Assembly (NCBI RefSeq): GCF_005870025.1
Contig: NZ_VATA01000002.1
Coordinates: 124,001 to 188,000 of the forward strand
Reading direction: 5' to 3'
Length of the DNA: 64,000 nt
From: Poseidonocella sp. HB161398
GTDB lineage: Bacteria > Pseudomonadota > Alphaproteobacteria > Rhodobacterales > Rhodobacteraceae
Part shown: positions 28,052-39,512 of the stretch, piece by piece
How positions within the stretch are numbered: position 1 is the first letter of the stretch
How the letters are laid out: each line of letters begins with the position of its first letter
The notes under the pieces: generated by a model
Told to the model about the DNA's origin: nothing
Seen by the model: only the letters and a program-made list of their open reading frames with translations
Databases searched by the model: none
Program-made: the position numbers and the translations under genes

Positions 28052-28852
28052 TCAGCCCGGCAGCTCGGGGTGGCGGTCGATGTAGTTGTCGAAATGCAGC
28101 ACGGTGCGGTCGGCCTCGCTGAGGATGACGGCCATCTGCCCCGGCCCCTCGCGGCGGGTGCGGTAGGGCGCGGGGCCGAATTCCTCGCGCATCGTGGCAT
28201 GCCCGCCGGCGATGGTATGATAGGGAATGCCGCGGCGCAGCGTCGTGGTCGCCATGTGGATATGGCCCGCCGTGACCCCGCGGATGTCGGGATAGCCGTC
28301 GAGGATCGCCAGGAACTCTTCCGGCTCCTCCATCAGGTAGGCGTCATGGACCGGCGAGACCTGCAGCGCCGGATGGTGCAGCACGACATGCACCGGCCGC
28401 CCCGCAGCGCGGTCGAGCTCGGCCCTGAGCCAGTCGAGCCGCAGCGGGCAGAGCCGCCCGGTGCCGCGCCCCCAGCCGCCCGTTCCCGGCCCTTTCTCCA
28501 GCGTGTCGAGCACCAGCACCACCTCGCCGCCCAGATGATGCGCCGACTGGGCGAAGCCGTTCGCATCAAGCCGCTCGGCCCCGAAGATGCGGGCGAAGAC
28601 ATCGCGGTTGTCGTGATTGCCGAGCGTCGCGGCCCAGGGTACGCGCAGCCCGCCGAGCGCCTCCAGCAGGCTCTCATAGGCGGCGCTGCGCGAGCGGTCC
28701 GTCAGGTCGCCGGCCAGCACCACCAGGTCGGCATCGCCATGTGCGGCATTGATCCGCGAGATGGCGGCCCCGAGCCACTCGGCCGGATCGATCCCCGCGA
28801 GCCGCTCGCCGGGAAGGGTGATGTGCAGATCCGAAAGGACGATGAATTTCAC
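28052..28852 (-). CDS. Metallophosphoesterase (class III phosphodiesterase, CpdA/GpdQ-like)
   Basis: A 266-residue calcineurin-like phosphoesterase. The five metal-binding motifs are visible: SDLHI at the N-terminus, LAGDLTD, LGNHD, VLHHPAL and GHIHMAT. Members hydrolyse cyclic nucleotides or glycerophosphodiesters. The GTG start at 28852 has AGGAG upstream; the longer open frame further upstream is not protein-like. It converges with ptsP, seven bases apart. Its 5' side faces the third transposon graveyard, so its promoter must lie in the first bases beyond 28852. Confidence 0.92.
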   Translation of the reverse strand: MKFIVLSDLHITLPGERLAGIDPAEWLGAAISRINAAHGDADLVVLAGDLTDRSRSAAYESLLEALGGLRVPWAATLGNHDNRDVFARIFGAERLDANGFAQSAHHLGGEVVLVLDTLEKGPGTGGWGRGTGRLCPLRLDWLRAELDRAAGRPVHVVLHHPALQVSPVHDAYLMEEPEEFLAILDGYPDIRGVTAGHIHMATTTLRRGIPYHTIAGGHATMREEFGPAPYRTRREGPGQMAVILSEADRTVLHFDNYIDRHPELPG

Positions 28853-29799
28853 GGCACGCTCCTGCAGTCCTGCCCCCGCCCGGGATCCCCGCACGGATAG
28901 CGCGCCCTCTCCATACCCGTCCCGCGCAGCGCGCGCAGCGCGCCCATTGCCGCAAACCCCGCAACCCGTGCCTTCAGCGGCATCCAAGCGGCCGCCCCCT
29001 GACCAGGATACGGAGCAACTGCAATCCCGACCCGCCGGGACCGCAATGGCTGCGCGCCCGGGAAGCCAGGCGCATCCACCCTCCAGTGGACCAGTTCGGA
29101 ACATGCCGACGCAGCAGGATGCGGAATTCCGGCCCGATCTCGGCGGCCGCCTCCAGGACAACGGTCCGACCCGGTATCCCGGCCACAGCGCCGGCCACCA
29201 TCGACCCGAGTAGCTTCCGATAGGGTGCGACGATCGGGCCCTCCGGAAATCTTCGGTCATGGCTGGCCCGGAGAACGCGGAGAGCACCACCTGGGACGCC
29301 AGGCCAAGTCCTATATCCTACGGACAGTGTCTGGCGCCGGAGCCCTAGCGCGAAGCGCTGCAGCTGGCACGGGCCAGCGGGCAAAGGCGGCGCGACATCG
29401 CGGATGATCCGGGCGGCGGCCAGCCGACGCGCTGGATCCGGGCAGATCGGAATGCGGAGGAGCCCCGCGGCGAACAGGTCGGCCCGCATGTCGAGATGAA
29501 GCGGCTGCGCAGCGCGGTCTCAGCCCTCAAACAGGAGCGCGACATCCCGAGCAGGGCCGCAACCTCTTTCGCGAAAGACGCGAGTTGGCGCGCTTTGCAC
29601 TCATCGAGGCCGACCGGTCCGGACCCGATGGCGCGCACCAGCTTCCCCTTCAGCCGGAGCACCACGTCCCCGGCGTCAGCCAGAGCGGGGCCGTCGCGTG
29701 GCGGGACCGTCCAGCCTGCCGTCGCCAGCGACAGGACAGGGTGCATCCGGCACGCCCCTTTGCCACTCGAACCCATGGCGCATCATTGGCAGCCTTCGG
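28853..29799. other. Gene-free, degenerate stretch
   Basis: No protein family could be recognised in six frames. The start should hold the promoter of the phosphoesterase gene. The remainder is eroded high-GC sequence leading into transposase fragments, probably the far part of the decayed island that ends at tRNA-Arg. Confidence 0.5.
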
Positions 29800-30050
29800 C
29801 CATGCAGGGCTGCCAGTATTTCGCCGTTGCGATCGACCGGCACTCGCGGAAGGCCGCCGACCGGACCGCAAGTGACCGCCTGAGGCCCGACCTTGCGGTC
29901 AAAGACCCGGCACGCTCCATGCCCGTACGGTATCGTGATGCCGCATGTGTCGATCCCTGCGATCGAGGCCCGCACTATCGCTTTCTGGGCTGCCAGACCG
30001 AACTCCGGAAACGCGTGAGCACGGATGTATCGACCCAGTGGCATCCTGCT
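29800..30050 (+). pseudogene. IS3-family OrfB fragment
   Basis: The translation GCQYFAVAIDRHSRKAADR, then SDRLRPDLAV, CDRGPHYRFLGCQTELRKR matches the catalytic core of IS3 OrfB (YLAVVIDLFSRRVVGW, HSDRGSQYCS..YQAELRK). Both the N-terminal half and the C-terminus are missing. It ends where another IS3 element begins at about 30081. Confidence 0.7.
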
Positions 30051-30080
30051 CATGGTGCACGGGAGAAGGTCGCGACAAGC

Positions 30081-30870
30081 ATGACGATGGCCGTCAGCGT
30101 CAAGCGCTGGACGGCGATGCGGAGTTGAAGGGGACCGTGGGCGCGAAAGCCCCGGAAACGGTGCTCCTCACCGAGATCATCCAGAGCAGGACAACCGTGG
30201 CCGAGGCGAGCCGGTCATTCGACCTGTCCCCTTCCGGGATCGAGGGCCGGGTCGAGGATGGCAAGCGGAGCATGGAGACCTCGCGGCACGCGGACCCGCT
30301 CGGCAACGGCGAGCAATACGCGAAGCTGCCCGAGGATTTGCAGGCAGCCTAGCCGGGTGCCGAAAAAAGTCTGCTCGGCCGCGGGGTATGCTGGAAAACC
30401 GGGAAGATGGCCCCGAACACGGCCAGACCTGCCGGATTCGAGGAGAAATCCAGGTCAAATCCGGAACGAAATCCTCCGGGATGACGCCCAGGACCCCTTT
30501 TGCATCCCCCTGCTGGGGCCAGGCATGCTGGAGATGCGCCCGGAAAAAGCTGCAGGCCCTCATGGAGCAGGAGATCCGGACGCTCCGTGAGCGCCTACTG
30601 TCTGACGGGATCACGGTGCCGCAGGCCAGACGCCCTGCCCGGTTCGGCGTGCCGCTGCGGACGGTCTGCCGCGAGCCGGTCAAACCCGCGCTGAAGGTCG
30701 ATCCCCGCGTCGCCGAACCGATCAAGACGATGATCGGGAAGGCGCCGTCGTTCGGCTCTCGCATGGTCGCCCGGCGTAACGGCTCCAACGGGAACGCCCG
30801 GCAGCGGCTTCGGCATCTCTCCCGGACCGGCGGCGTGCGAGGCCTCTCTCCAGATCAGGGCCGGCAGATC
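30081..30870 (+). pseudogene. IS3-family orfA/orfB remnant split by MITE-like insert
   Basis: OrfA begins MTMAVSVKRWTA and, after a frameshift near 30125, continues TEIIQSRTTVAEASRSFDL, IEGRVEDGKRSME and EQYAKLPEDLQAA up to 30350. The next expected stretch (GxAMLExRARKKLQALMEQE) is found only after the insert 30353-30512, as CWRCARKKLQALMEQE. The OrfB start is also readable: FGVPLRTVCREPVKPALKVDPR, EPIKTMIGKAPSFGSRMVA. The sequence then becomes unrecognisable near 30870. The collinearity across the insert shows the insert's boundaries. The gene is dead. Confidence 0.8.
30353..30512 (+). mobile_element. MITE-like non-autonomous element, copy 2 (160 bp)
   Basis: Starts CCGGGTGCCGAAAAAAGTC and ends CCCTTTTGCATCCCCCTG. 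It is flanked by CTAG (30349-30352) and CTGG (30513-30516), a one-mismatch 4-bp target duplication of YTAR type. It is collinear with the reverse complement of 8868-9028 over its whole length; the best-kept block is TCCGGAACGAAATCCTCC at 30460-30477. It has no coding capacity. Like copy 1 it sits inside a broken IS3 transposase gene, of a different IS3 type, so the two copies arose by separate insertions. Confidence 0.8.
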
Positions 30871-30879
30871 CGCAAGCAG

Positions 30880-31125
30880 CCAACCGGCTTTTCCTCGAGC
30901 ACCGGTCGCGCGCGATCAGCTCGTTCGGGCATTCCTTCGGACCGATGGCAGTCCTGCCCTCGCTCCTCGAAGATGCGAATCTCGGCCGCACGGTGCTGGA
31001 CCACGAGCACGCGCCGGCGGGAGGTGTCGGGCACAGAATGGAGATGGCCGCCGACAGGGACGATGCCGTCCTTGCTGGCCAGCTGCATTTGCCGGCCGGT
31101 CGGCGGGTCATCGTAGACCATCAGC
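30880..31125 (-). pseudogene. IS21-family IstA C-terminal fragment
   Basis: The minus-strand translation RQMQLASKDGIVPVGGHL, HSVPDTSRRRVLVVQHRAAEIRIFEE corresponds to the C-terminal Mu-transposase-type domain of IS21 IstA (RxVSRDGFVxYxGNxYSVP, then a V.VQ..A.EVRI.ED stretch). The rest of IstA and all of IstB are absent. Confidence 0.62.
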
Positions 31126-31199
31126 GGCTCGCCGGTCTCAGGGCCCGGACTTCCTCCAGGCGCAGGGACTGGCGGTCATGGTGCGAAGGAAGGGCTCCG

Positions 31200-31756
31200 C
31201 CGCCGCATCGAGGTTTTTCGGGTTATGCGGGTTCTCCTTCAGGCCCGGCGGCAGCTCCACCACAATTCCCGCCTCGATTTCGTCCGGCTCGAAGTCGTCG
31301 CCATCCGCCCCGGGATGGAGGCGGCGCCAAGCTGCGCGGCCTCCGCCTCAAGGACCATCCTGGCGGCGGCCCCGGAATTCGCGGCCGTCATCGCGCCTTC
31401 CTGAAAGCGCTCGGCCATGTTCATCTTGTGCAGGGCGGCGCAGCGCAGAGCCTGCCAGAACGTCGAGCGGCACGCAGGGAAAGCCCCGGGCCTCGGCCAG
31501 GCGCCGTGCCGCAAGGTAGTGCGCCCTTGCGGCCGCCCCCTCTCCGGCGGCCATCGCGCGCCCGTTCTGCCGCGACCCGTGCCGCCTTGGCGTTTGCCTC
31601 GGACAGGCCGGCGGTGTGCAGTGCAATTCGAACGAAATTGACCGGCAGCCCGTCGCGCCCCATGATCAGGCCGCCCAGGGACTTCGGCACCCGTTTGACA
31701 AAGTGGTAGCGCCCACGGTCCAGCGTGACGCCCGGCACCTTCCGCAATTTCGGCAT
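31200..31756 (-). pseudogene. Tyrosine-recombinase integrase, N-terminal remnant
   Basis: The start MPKLRKVPGVTLDRGRYHF, then KRVPKSLGG and LPVNFVRIALHTAGLSEANAKAA is the N-terminal arm-binding region of the integrases common in Rhodobacterales islands. After a frameshift, ARAHYLAARRLAEARGF continues the same region, and a third frame contributes NMAERFQEGAMTAANSGAA. The catalytic R-H-R-Y domain is gone. The gene points away from tRNA-Arg 184 bases upstream, the usual arrangement for a tRNA-integrated element, so this is probably the relic of the recombinase that placed the island. Confidence 0.75.
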
Positions 31757-31906
31757 ATCTCCCCGGCGTGAATTCGTGAGGGGAATTCAGCGTGGCGACC
31801 CGCTTGCGGTTAAGTAAGATTTAATGGGATTTGTTGCGGGTTTTGTAACAGGCATTCCGGCCACCGGACTGACAAACGCATGTAACTCGCTGATATTCGG
31901 TTTTTT

Positions 31907-31940
31907 ATTTTCCTTGTCTTCAACCCGTGTCAAGGAAAAT
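31907..31940. repeat. Perfect 10-bp inverted repeat abutting tRNA-Arg
   Basis: ATTTTCCTTG (31907-31916) and CAAGGAAAAT (31931-31940) are perfect complements separated by 14 bases. The right arm ends at the CCA of the tRNA gene. On the minus strand it could act as the tRNA terminator, although the following run is A rather than T, or as a recombinase or excisionase site at the island junction. The surrounding 31761-31939 is AT-rich and gene-free. Confidence 0.6.
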
Positions 31941-32016
31941 GGCGCACCCATGAGGATTCGAACCTCAGACCTCTGCCTTCGGAGGGCAGCGCTCTATCCA
32001 GCTGAGCTATGGGTGC
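31940..32016 (-). tRNA. tRNA-Arg (anticodon CCG)
   Basis: A full cloverleaf can be drawn on the minus strand. The acceptor stem pairs GCACCCA with TGGGTGC, the D arm contains AGCTCAGCTGGATAGAGC, the anticodon stem CTGCC/GGCAG holds the loop CTCCGAA, and the T arm contains GGTTCGAATCC. The 3' CCA is encoded. Anticodon CCG reads CGG arginine codons. The gene lies between sufS and the integrase relic. Confidence 0.95.
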
Positions 32017-32088
32017 GTGCCGGGGGTGTATAGGTGGCGCCGCCGGGACTTGCAATCGCAAAAATCGATGTCCCGGCGGGAATTTGCG

Positions 32089-33301
<1,213 letters not shown>

Positions 33302-33309
<8 letters not shown>

Positions 33310-33928
33310 CGGCACCTCCTGTTAAGGGCAGCCCCATGAAGGACAGGACGAGAGACAGGGCGAAACTGATCGCCAGCACCGAGCAGACGATCATCAGGAA
33401 GACGAGCCACAGGTTCTTGAACCCGTGGATCTCGGCCACGAAGGCGGTGAAGAGCCAGGTCACCAGCGCGAAGCCCGCGGCAGTGACGAAGAGCCCGGCC
33501 CCGCCCGGGGCGATGAAGGAGAGCACGAAGAGAAGCCCCACCTGCGCGAGCTGCACGAAGATCATGACGATCTCGAGCCAGCTCAGCAGCAGGAGCGACC
33601 GGTCCAGCGTGCCGGTGCCGCCCATGACGCGGCCGATATGGTGGACGGCGAAGACCGTCAGCACGAGGCCGCACAGATGCAGCCCCGCCATGGCCAGCGG
33701 CCCGAGGCCGACGAGCTCGGCCTCGCCGCCCGAGGGCAGGAAGATCAGGGCCGCCGCCTGCCCGGCCAGCGCCGAAATCGCGGCGACCGTGACGAGAACC
33801 AGCCAGAGCGTGCTCTGCGGCAGCTCCAGCGCCAGGATGTGGCGCGCCGTGCCGCGCGGATTGCGCAGCGTGGCAATGACCAGGGCGAAAATGCCCCCAA
33901 GGGTGAAATCGGAAAGGCGCGGTGTCAT
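33302..33928 (-). CDS. Yip1-domain membrane protein in SUF operon
   Basis: A 208-residue integral membrane protein with five to six hydrophobic helices (about residues 38-62, 72-98, 110-135, 140-165 and 175-200), resembling the bacterial Yip1-domain family. ATG 33928 has an AGGT at good spacing; a GTG at 33937 is the alternative. It lies between another membrane gene and sufS and overlaps the sufS start by eight bases. Genes of this type are known at this place in Rhodobacterales SUF operons, but their role is unknown. Confidence 0.85.
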
Positions 33929-33937
33929 GGGCTTCAC

Positions 33938-34450
33938 CTACGCCAGCTCGTCACCGCCGGCAATGCCCGGCGCCGGCCGGGACGCCGCCCGCATGCCGAG
34001 GATCCAGATCGCGATCCAGCCCGCGAGCGCGGCCAGCGTCACCAGGTCGAGCGCCGTGCCCTGCCCCGAGAACCCGGCCGCCAGCCCGCGGAAGAGCCAG
34101 AGCGGGCTCGCCGCCAGCAGCGCCCAGAAGGTCGCCACCCGCGCGCCGTACCAGCCGGGCCTGCCGCCGAAGAGCCGCGACAGCCCGCGCGCCAGCGCCG
34201 CCAGCGCGTAGAAGCCCAGCGGCGCGAAGAACATCCAGAAGAGCAGCTCGCCCGAGGCGGTCTCTGCCATCGCGCCGCCCGCCTCTGCCGTCTCCCGCGC
34301 CAGCCGCGGCAGCTGCGCCACGAAGACCAGCGCGCAGCCCAGCATCAGATAGGCCAGCGCCCGCCCCTCGTGTTCGGGCGCCGCCAGGAGCCGCCGGACC
34401 ACGCGGCCCGGGCAGCGGTAGCTGGAGAGGATGTCCAGCGTGACCGACAT
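33938..34450 (-). CDS. Second Yip1-like membrane protein in SUF operon
   Basis: A 170-residue protein with about four hydrophobic helices (near residues 30-48, 66-88, 105-125 and 135-155). Its layout recalls the next gene's product, and the pair may be diverged duplicates, but sequence identity by eye is low. Its ATG overlaps the sufD stop by one base (TGATG), so the two are translationally coupled. Function unknown. Confidence 0.8.
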   Translation of the reverse strand: MSVTLDILSSYRCPGRVVRRLLAAPEHEGRALAYLMLGCALVFVAQLPRLARETAEAGGAMAETASGELLFWMFFAPLGFYALAALARGLSRLFGGRPGWYGARVATFWALLAASPLWLFRGLAAGFSGQGTALDLVTLAALAGWIAIWILGMRAASRPAPGIAGGDELA

Positions 34451-35736
34451 CAGCTGCGGCGCCGCGCCAGCCAGCCGTCCAGCCGCTCGCGGATTTCTTC
34501 CGCCAGGCTGTCATCCTCGATCTCCTCTAGCGCCTCGGCCAGGAAGGCCAGCGTCAGCAGATCCTGGGCCTCGCGCCGCGGCACCCCGCGCGAACGCAGG
34601 TAGTAGAGCGCCGTCTCGTCGATCGCCCCCGAGGTCGAGCCATGCGAGCAGGCCACGTCGTCGGCATAGATCTCCAGCTCCGGCTTGGCGAGGAACTGGC
34701 TGTCGTCGTCCAGCAGCAGCGACTGGCTGATCTGGTAGCCGTCGGTCTTCTGGGCGTCCTTCTTCACCAGGATCTTGCCCTGGAAGACGCCGGTCGCGCC
34801 GTTGCGCAGCACTTTCTTGAAGACCTGGCGGCTTTCGCAATTCACCGCGTCATGGGTGACGAACACCGTGTCGTCATGGTGGAAGTCGCCATCGCCCATC
34901 GAGGCGCCCGCGACATGGGCCACCGCGTCGTCGCCGGTGAACTCGATCACGCATTCATTGCGCGTCAGCACGCCATTGGCCGTCATGGTGAAGGACTTGA
35001 ACAGGCTCTCCGTCCCCAGCCGCGCGAAGATATGCGTCGCCGCGCGCCGTTCGTGGTCGCGCCCCTGGGCGCGGACATGGTGGAACTTGCCGCCATCGGC
35101 GACATCGACTTCCAGCACCTTGTTGAACCGCGCCGCGGCCGGGCCGTTCTCCAGGAGCGTGATCTCGCCGCCGGACTCGACCTTGACCGCATGGTGCAGG
35201 ATCGCGTCGCTGCCCGGATCCTGGTGGATATAGACCAGCGAGACCGGCTTCGAGGGCGTGCCGGTGACGTGGATCAGGATCCCGTCGGTGGCGAAGGCGG
35301 TGTTCAGCGCGGCCAGCGGACGCTCGACCGGGGTCTGGCCCGCCACTTCAAGAACGCCGTACAAGTCCTTGGCCCAATGGATATCCTTGGTGCCAGCCTC
35401 GGCCAGGCGCTCGATCGTGATGCCTTCGAGTTCCAGCGGGTCGGACTGCTCGGGATCGAACACGCCGTCGACGAAAGTGATCTTCAGACGGTCGCGGGCC
35501 GAGAAGACCGGCGTTTCCGACCCCTCGAAAACCGCCGCCTTCGGCGCCTCGGGTGCGTTCAGCGTGTCGGGACGGGTGTACTTCCAGTATTCGTCGCGCG
35601 CATGCGGCAGGCCCATCGCGCCCAGACGCGACAGCGCATCCTTGCGCGCCGCCGCGCTCCAGCCGCCTTCCGGCAGGCTCAGCGAGGCCAGCCGCGCCTC
35701 GAGCGCGTCAAGCTTCGGCTTCAGCTGCGCTGCCAT
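34450..35736 (-). CDS. sufD: SufD, Fe-S scaffold subunit
   Basis: A 428-residue member of the SufB/SufD family and partner in the SufBC2D complex. The beta-helix core with GTESLFKSFTMTANGVLTRNE and the C-terminal ACSHGSTSGAIDETALYYLRSRG are diagnostic. ATG 35736 overlaps the sufC stop (TGATG). Confidence 0.96.
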   Translation of the reverse strand: MAAQLKPKLDALEARLASLSLPEGGWSAAARKDALSRLGAMGLPHARDEYWKYTRPDTLNAPEAPKAAVFEGSETPVFSARDRLKITFVDGVFDPEQSDPLELEGITIERLAEAGTKDIHWAKDLYGVLEVAGQTPVERPLAALNTAFATDGILIHVTGTPSKPVSLVYIHQDPGSDAILHHAVKVESGGEITLLENGPAAARFNKVLEVDVADGGKFHHVRAQGRDHERRAATHIFARLGTESLFKSFTMTANGVLTRNECVIEFTGDDAVAHVAGASMGDGDFHHDDTVFVTHDAVNCESRQVFKKVLRNGATGVFQGKILVKKDAQKTDGYQISQSLLLDDDSQFLAKPELEIYADDVACSHGSTSGAIDETALYYLRSRGVPRREAQDLLTLAFLAEALEEIEDDSLAEEIRERLDGWLARRRS

Positions 35737-36491
35737 CACGCCACCTCCGACAGGATGTCCGCGTAGCCGTTATGCTCGACTTCCAGCGCCAGCTCGGGGC
35801 CGCCGGACTTGACGATGCGGCCATTGGACATGATGTGGACGACGTCCGGCTTGATGTGGTCGAGAAGCCGCTGGTAGTGGGTGATGACCAGGAAGGAGCG
35901 GCCCGCGTCGCGCAGCGCGTTCACGCCGTCCGAGACCAGTTTCATCGCGTCGACATCAAGGCCGGAATCGGTCTCGTCGAGGATGCACATCTTCGGTGCC
36001 AGCATGGCCATCTGCAGGATTTCGTTGCGCTTTTTCTCGCCGCCGGAGAAGCCGACATTGACCGGACGCTTCAGCATCTCGGCGTCGATCTTCAGCTCCT
36101 TCGCCTTGGCGCGGACGAGCTTGAGGAAGTCGGCGGAGCTGATCTCCTCCTCGCCGCGCAGCTTCCGCTGGGCGTTCAGCGAGGTGCGCAGGAAGGTCAT
36201 GTTGCCGACGCCGGGGATTTCCACCGGGTACTGGAAGGCCAGGAACAGGCCCTTGGCGGCGCGTTCCTCGGGCTCCAGCGCCAGCAGGTCCTCGCCATTG
36301 AGCGTCGCGGTGCCGCCGGTGACCTCGTAGCCGTCACGGCCCGAGAGCACATAGGACATGGTCGACTTGCCCGAGCCGTTCGGCCCCATGATGGCATGAA
36401 CCGTCCCGGCCTCGATGCTCAGATCGACGCCTTTGAGGATCTGCTTGTCCTCTTCTTCGAGTTTGACTTCGAGCCCCTTGATTTCCAGCAT
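35736..36491 (-). CDS. sufC: SufC, ABC-type ATPase of Fe-S assembly
   Basis: A 251-residue ATPase. Walker A is GPNGSGKST, the signature FSGGEKKRNEI, Walker B MCILDETDSGLDVDA with the unusual Asp-Glu-Thr-Asp run of SufC, and the H-loop is VITHYQR. It energises the SufB-SufD scaffold. The start ATG 36491 follows GAGG; the open frame continues upstream only as non-protein-like sequence. Confidence 0.97.
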   Translation of the reverse strand: MLEIKGLEVKLEEEDKQILKGVDLSIEAGTVHAIMGPNGSGKSTMSYVLSGRDGYEVTGGTATLNGEDLLALEPEERAAKGLFLAFQYPVEIPGVGNMTFLRTSLNAQRKLRGEEEISSADFLKLVRAKAKELKIDAEMLKRPVNVGFSGGEKKRNEILQMAMLAPKMCILDETDSGLDVDAMKLVSDGVNALRDAGRSFLVITHYQRLLDHIKPDVVHIMSNGRIVKSGGPELALEVEHNGYADILSEVA

Positions 36492-36510
36492 GTTACATCC
36501 TCTTCTTGAT

Positions 36511-37305
36511 CTAGTTCGCCCGCAGAGCAGGCGGAAAGCTGTTCCAAAGCCGCTGTTTCGCGGCGGCGATGCCCGCGGCATGGGGCAAGGGCCCCTCGGG
36601 CAGGTCCGGAAGCCGGGCCGGAATCTCTTCCGGCTGGATCGGCTTCCCAAGATTTCTATCTATGCCAAGGGCATAGTCGTTGAACTTGAAGTAGGGTTCG
36701 GCATGGATCCCCTCTGGATCGACCCAGGTCGAGGGAATGCCATAGGCGTCCGCCGTCACCAGCCCGTGCAGCGACGAGCTGAAGACATGCCGCGCTCCGG
36801 CAATCTGCCGGACCGCCTCCAGCGGATCGCTGGCGCGCACATCGACCAGGCGGAGGCCCGGTCGCTCGGCCAGCGCCCGCCAGACCGGCAGATCGACATG
36901 GGAAAAGTGAGGAACAACAGCAACTTCTTCGCCGTTCTTGATGTCCTCTCCCAGCACTTCGCCGATCAGCAGGCCGGGATCGCCATAGGCCTCCACCGCG
37001 ACATGCAGCACTTCGGCCGTCTTCGGTCCGCGCAAGGCAGCGAAGTCGACATGGGCGGTAAAGCGCCGCCCCACCGGCTTCATGCAGCCCGCGCCCCAGA
37101 CGACCGGCCGGTGCCGCCGCGGCGCGCGGTAGCTCTTTGCAACCGGCCTGAGGATCGAGCCGAGCGCGAACAGCTCCGCCTCGTCCGGATCGGCATGCAC
37201 CACCTGGCGGCCGCTCGCATGGGCCACGATCAGGGGCGAGATGCCATCCCCGAAATTCGGCGTCTTGCGCCACCAGAAGAGCCGCAGAGGCGGACGCGCG
37301 GCCAT
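36511..37305 (-). CDS. Polysaccharide pyruvyl transferase family protein, inside SUF operon
   Basis: A 264-residue protein with the family marks WWRKTPNFGDGISP at the N-terminus, WGAGCM, VVPHFSHVD and FSSSLHGLVTADAYGIPSTWVD near the C-terminus, the last being the nucleotide-sugar-type binding loop of WcaK/CsaB enzymes. Members add pyruvate ketals to cell-surface glycans. It is embedded between YbjQ and sufC and overlaps the YbjQ stop by one base (TGATG), so it is co-translated with an Fe-S operon although no link between the two processes is known. Confidence 0.85.
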   Translation of the reverse strand: MAARPPLRLFWWRKTPNFGDGISPLIVAHASGRQVVHADPDEAELFALGSILRPVAKSYRAPRRHRPVVWGAGCMKPVGRRFTAHVDFAALRGPKTAEVLHVAVEAYGDPGLLIGEVLGEDIKNGEEVAVVPHFSHVDLPVWRALAERPGLRLVDVRASDPLEAVRQIAGARHVFSSSLHGLVTADAYGIPSTWVDPEGIHAEPYFKFNDYALGIDRNLGKPIQPEEIPARLPDLPEGPLPHAAGIAAAKQRLWNSFPPALRAN

Positions 37306-37616
37306 CAGTCCACCGTCACCGAAGTGCCGGAGGCCGAGACCATCAGCATGTTGTTGATGACCTCGTAGTCGATATCGACACCGACCACCGCATTGCCGCC
37401 CATCGCGCGGGCGCGCTCCTCCATCTCCTTCAGCGCGGTCTCCCGCGCCTCGCCGAGCGAGCGCTCATAGGCGCCCGAGCGGCCGCCGATGATGTCGGTG
37501 ATGCCCGCGAACATGTCCCGGAACACATTGGCGCCCAGGATCGCCTCGCCCACCACGATGCCGTGATAGGCCGAGATCGACCGGCCCTCGATGCCGTTGG
37601 TGGTCGTGACGATCAT
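37305..37616 (-). CDS. YbjQ/UPF0145-family protein
   Basis: A 103-residue protein of the YbjQ (heavy-metal-binding-like) family. [29 protein letters not shown] is diagnostic, followed by [20 protein letters not shown] and [11 protein letters not shown]. Members form pentameric rings; some are annotated as metal-binding without proof. The start ATG 37616 matches the usual N-terminus, though ATG 37652 has the better ribosome binding site and would add 12 residues. It lies between sufB and the pyruvyl transferase. The 290-base gap to sufB (37617-37906) holds no gene I can support. Confidence 0.88.
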   Translation of the reverse strand: MIVTTTNGIEGRSISAYHGIVVGEAILGANVFRDMFAGITDIIGGRSGAYERSLGEARETALKEMEERARAMGGNAVVGVDIDYEVINNMLMVSASGTSVTVD

Positions 37617-37906
37617 GGATGCGCCTTTCGACTTGCCCCAGGGGTTGCCCATGCCTATCTCCAGCGGCCGAAACGGCCAGATCCGATCCGGGCGTCAAGC
37701 CAAGCTTTTTCAATCGCCTGGCCGCCGGTTTCAATATGCAACCGCATTGTCCCGCGCCTGAACTTGCCCACTCGACCTGTCCCGCTCCGCAATTGCCGCC
37801 AGGGCGGCGCCCCCGATCACCAGGCGATGCGCCAGAGCACCTTTTCCTGCGGAGCGAGCTCCGGCCATCCCAGGATGCCGACGACCGCCCGCAGGAAGAC
37901 GTTCCT

Positions 37907-39469
<1,563 letters not shown>

Positions 39470-39512
39470 GACGTTTGCCTTTCCCTCGGCGGACCGCCCC
39501 GGTCCGCTATCC

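Noticed and set aside
29090-29220. Possible third MITE copy (a GCAGGATGCGGAATTCC string)
   Set aside because: Only the first few bases resemble the terminal repeat; the interior does not align and no flanking YTAR duplication is present.
37731-37868. 45-codon frame between sufB and YbjQ (starts MAGARSAGKG)
   Set aside because: No ribosome binding site, no recognisable feature and composition like the alternative frames; not enough support for a gene.
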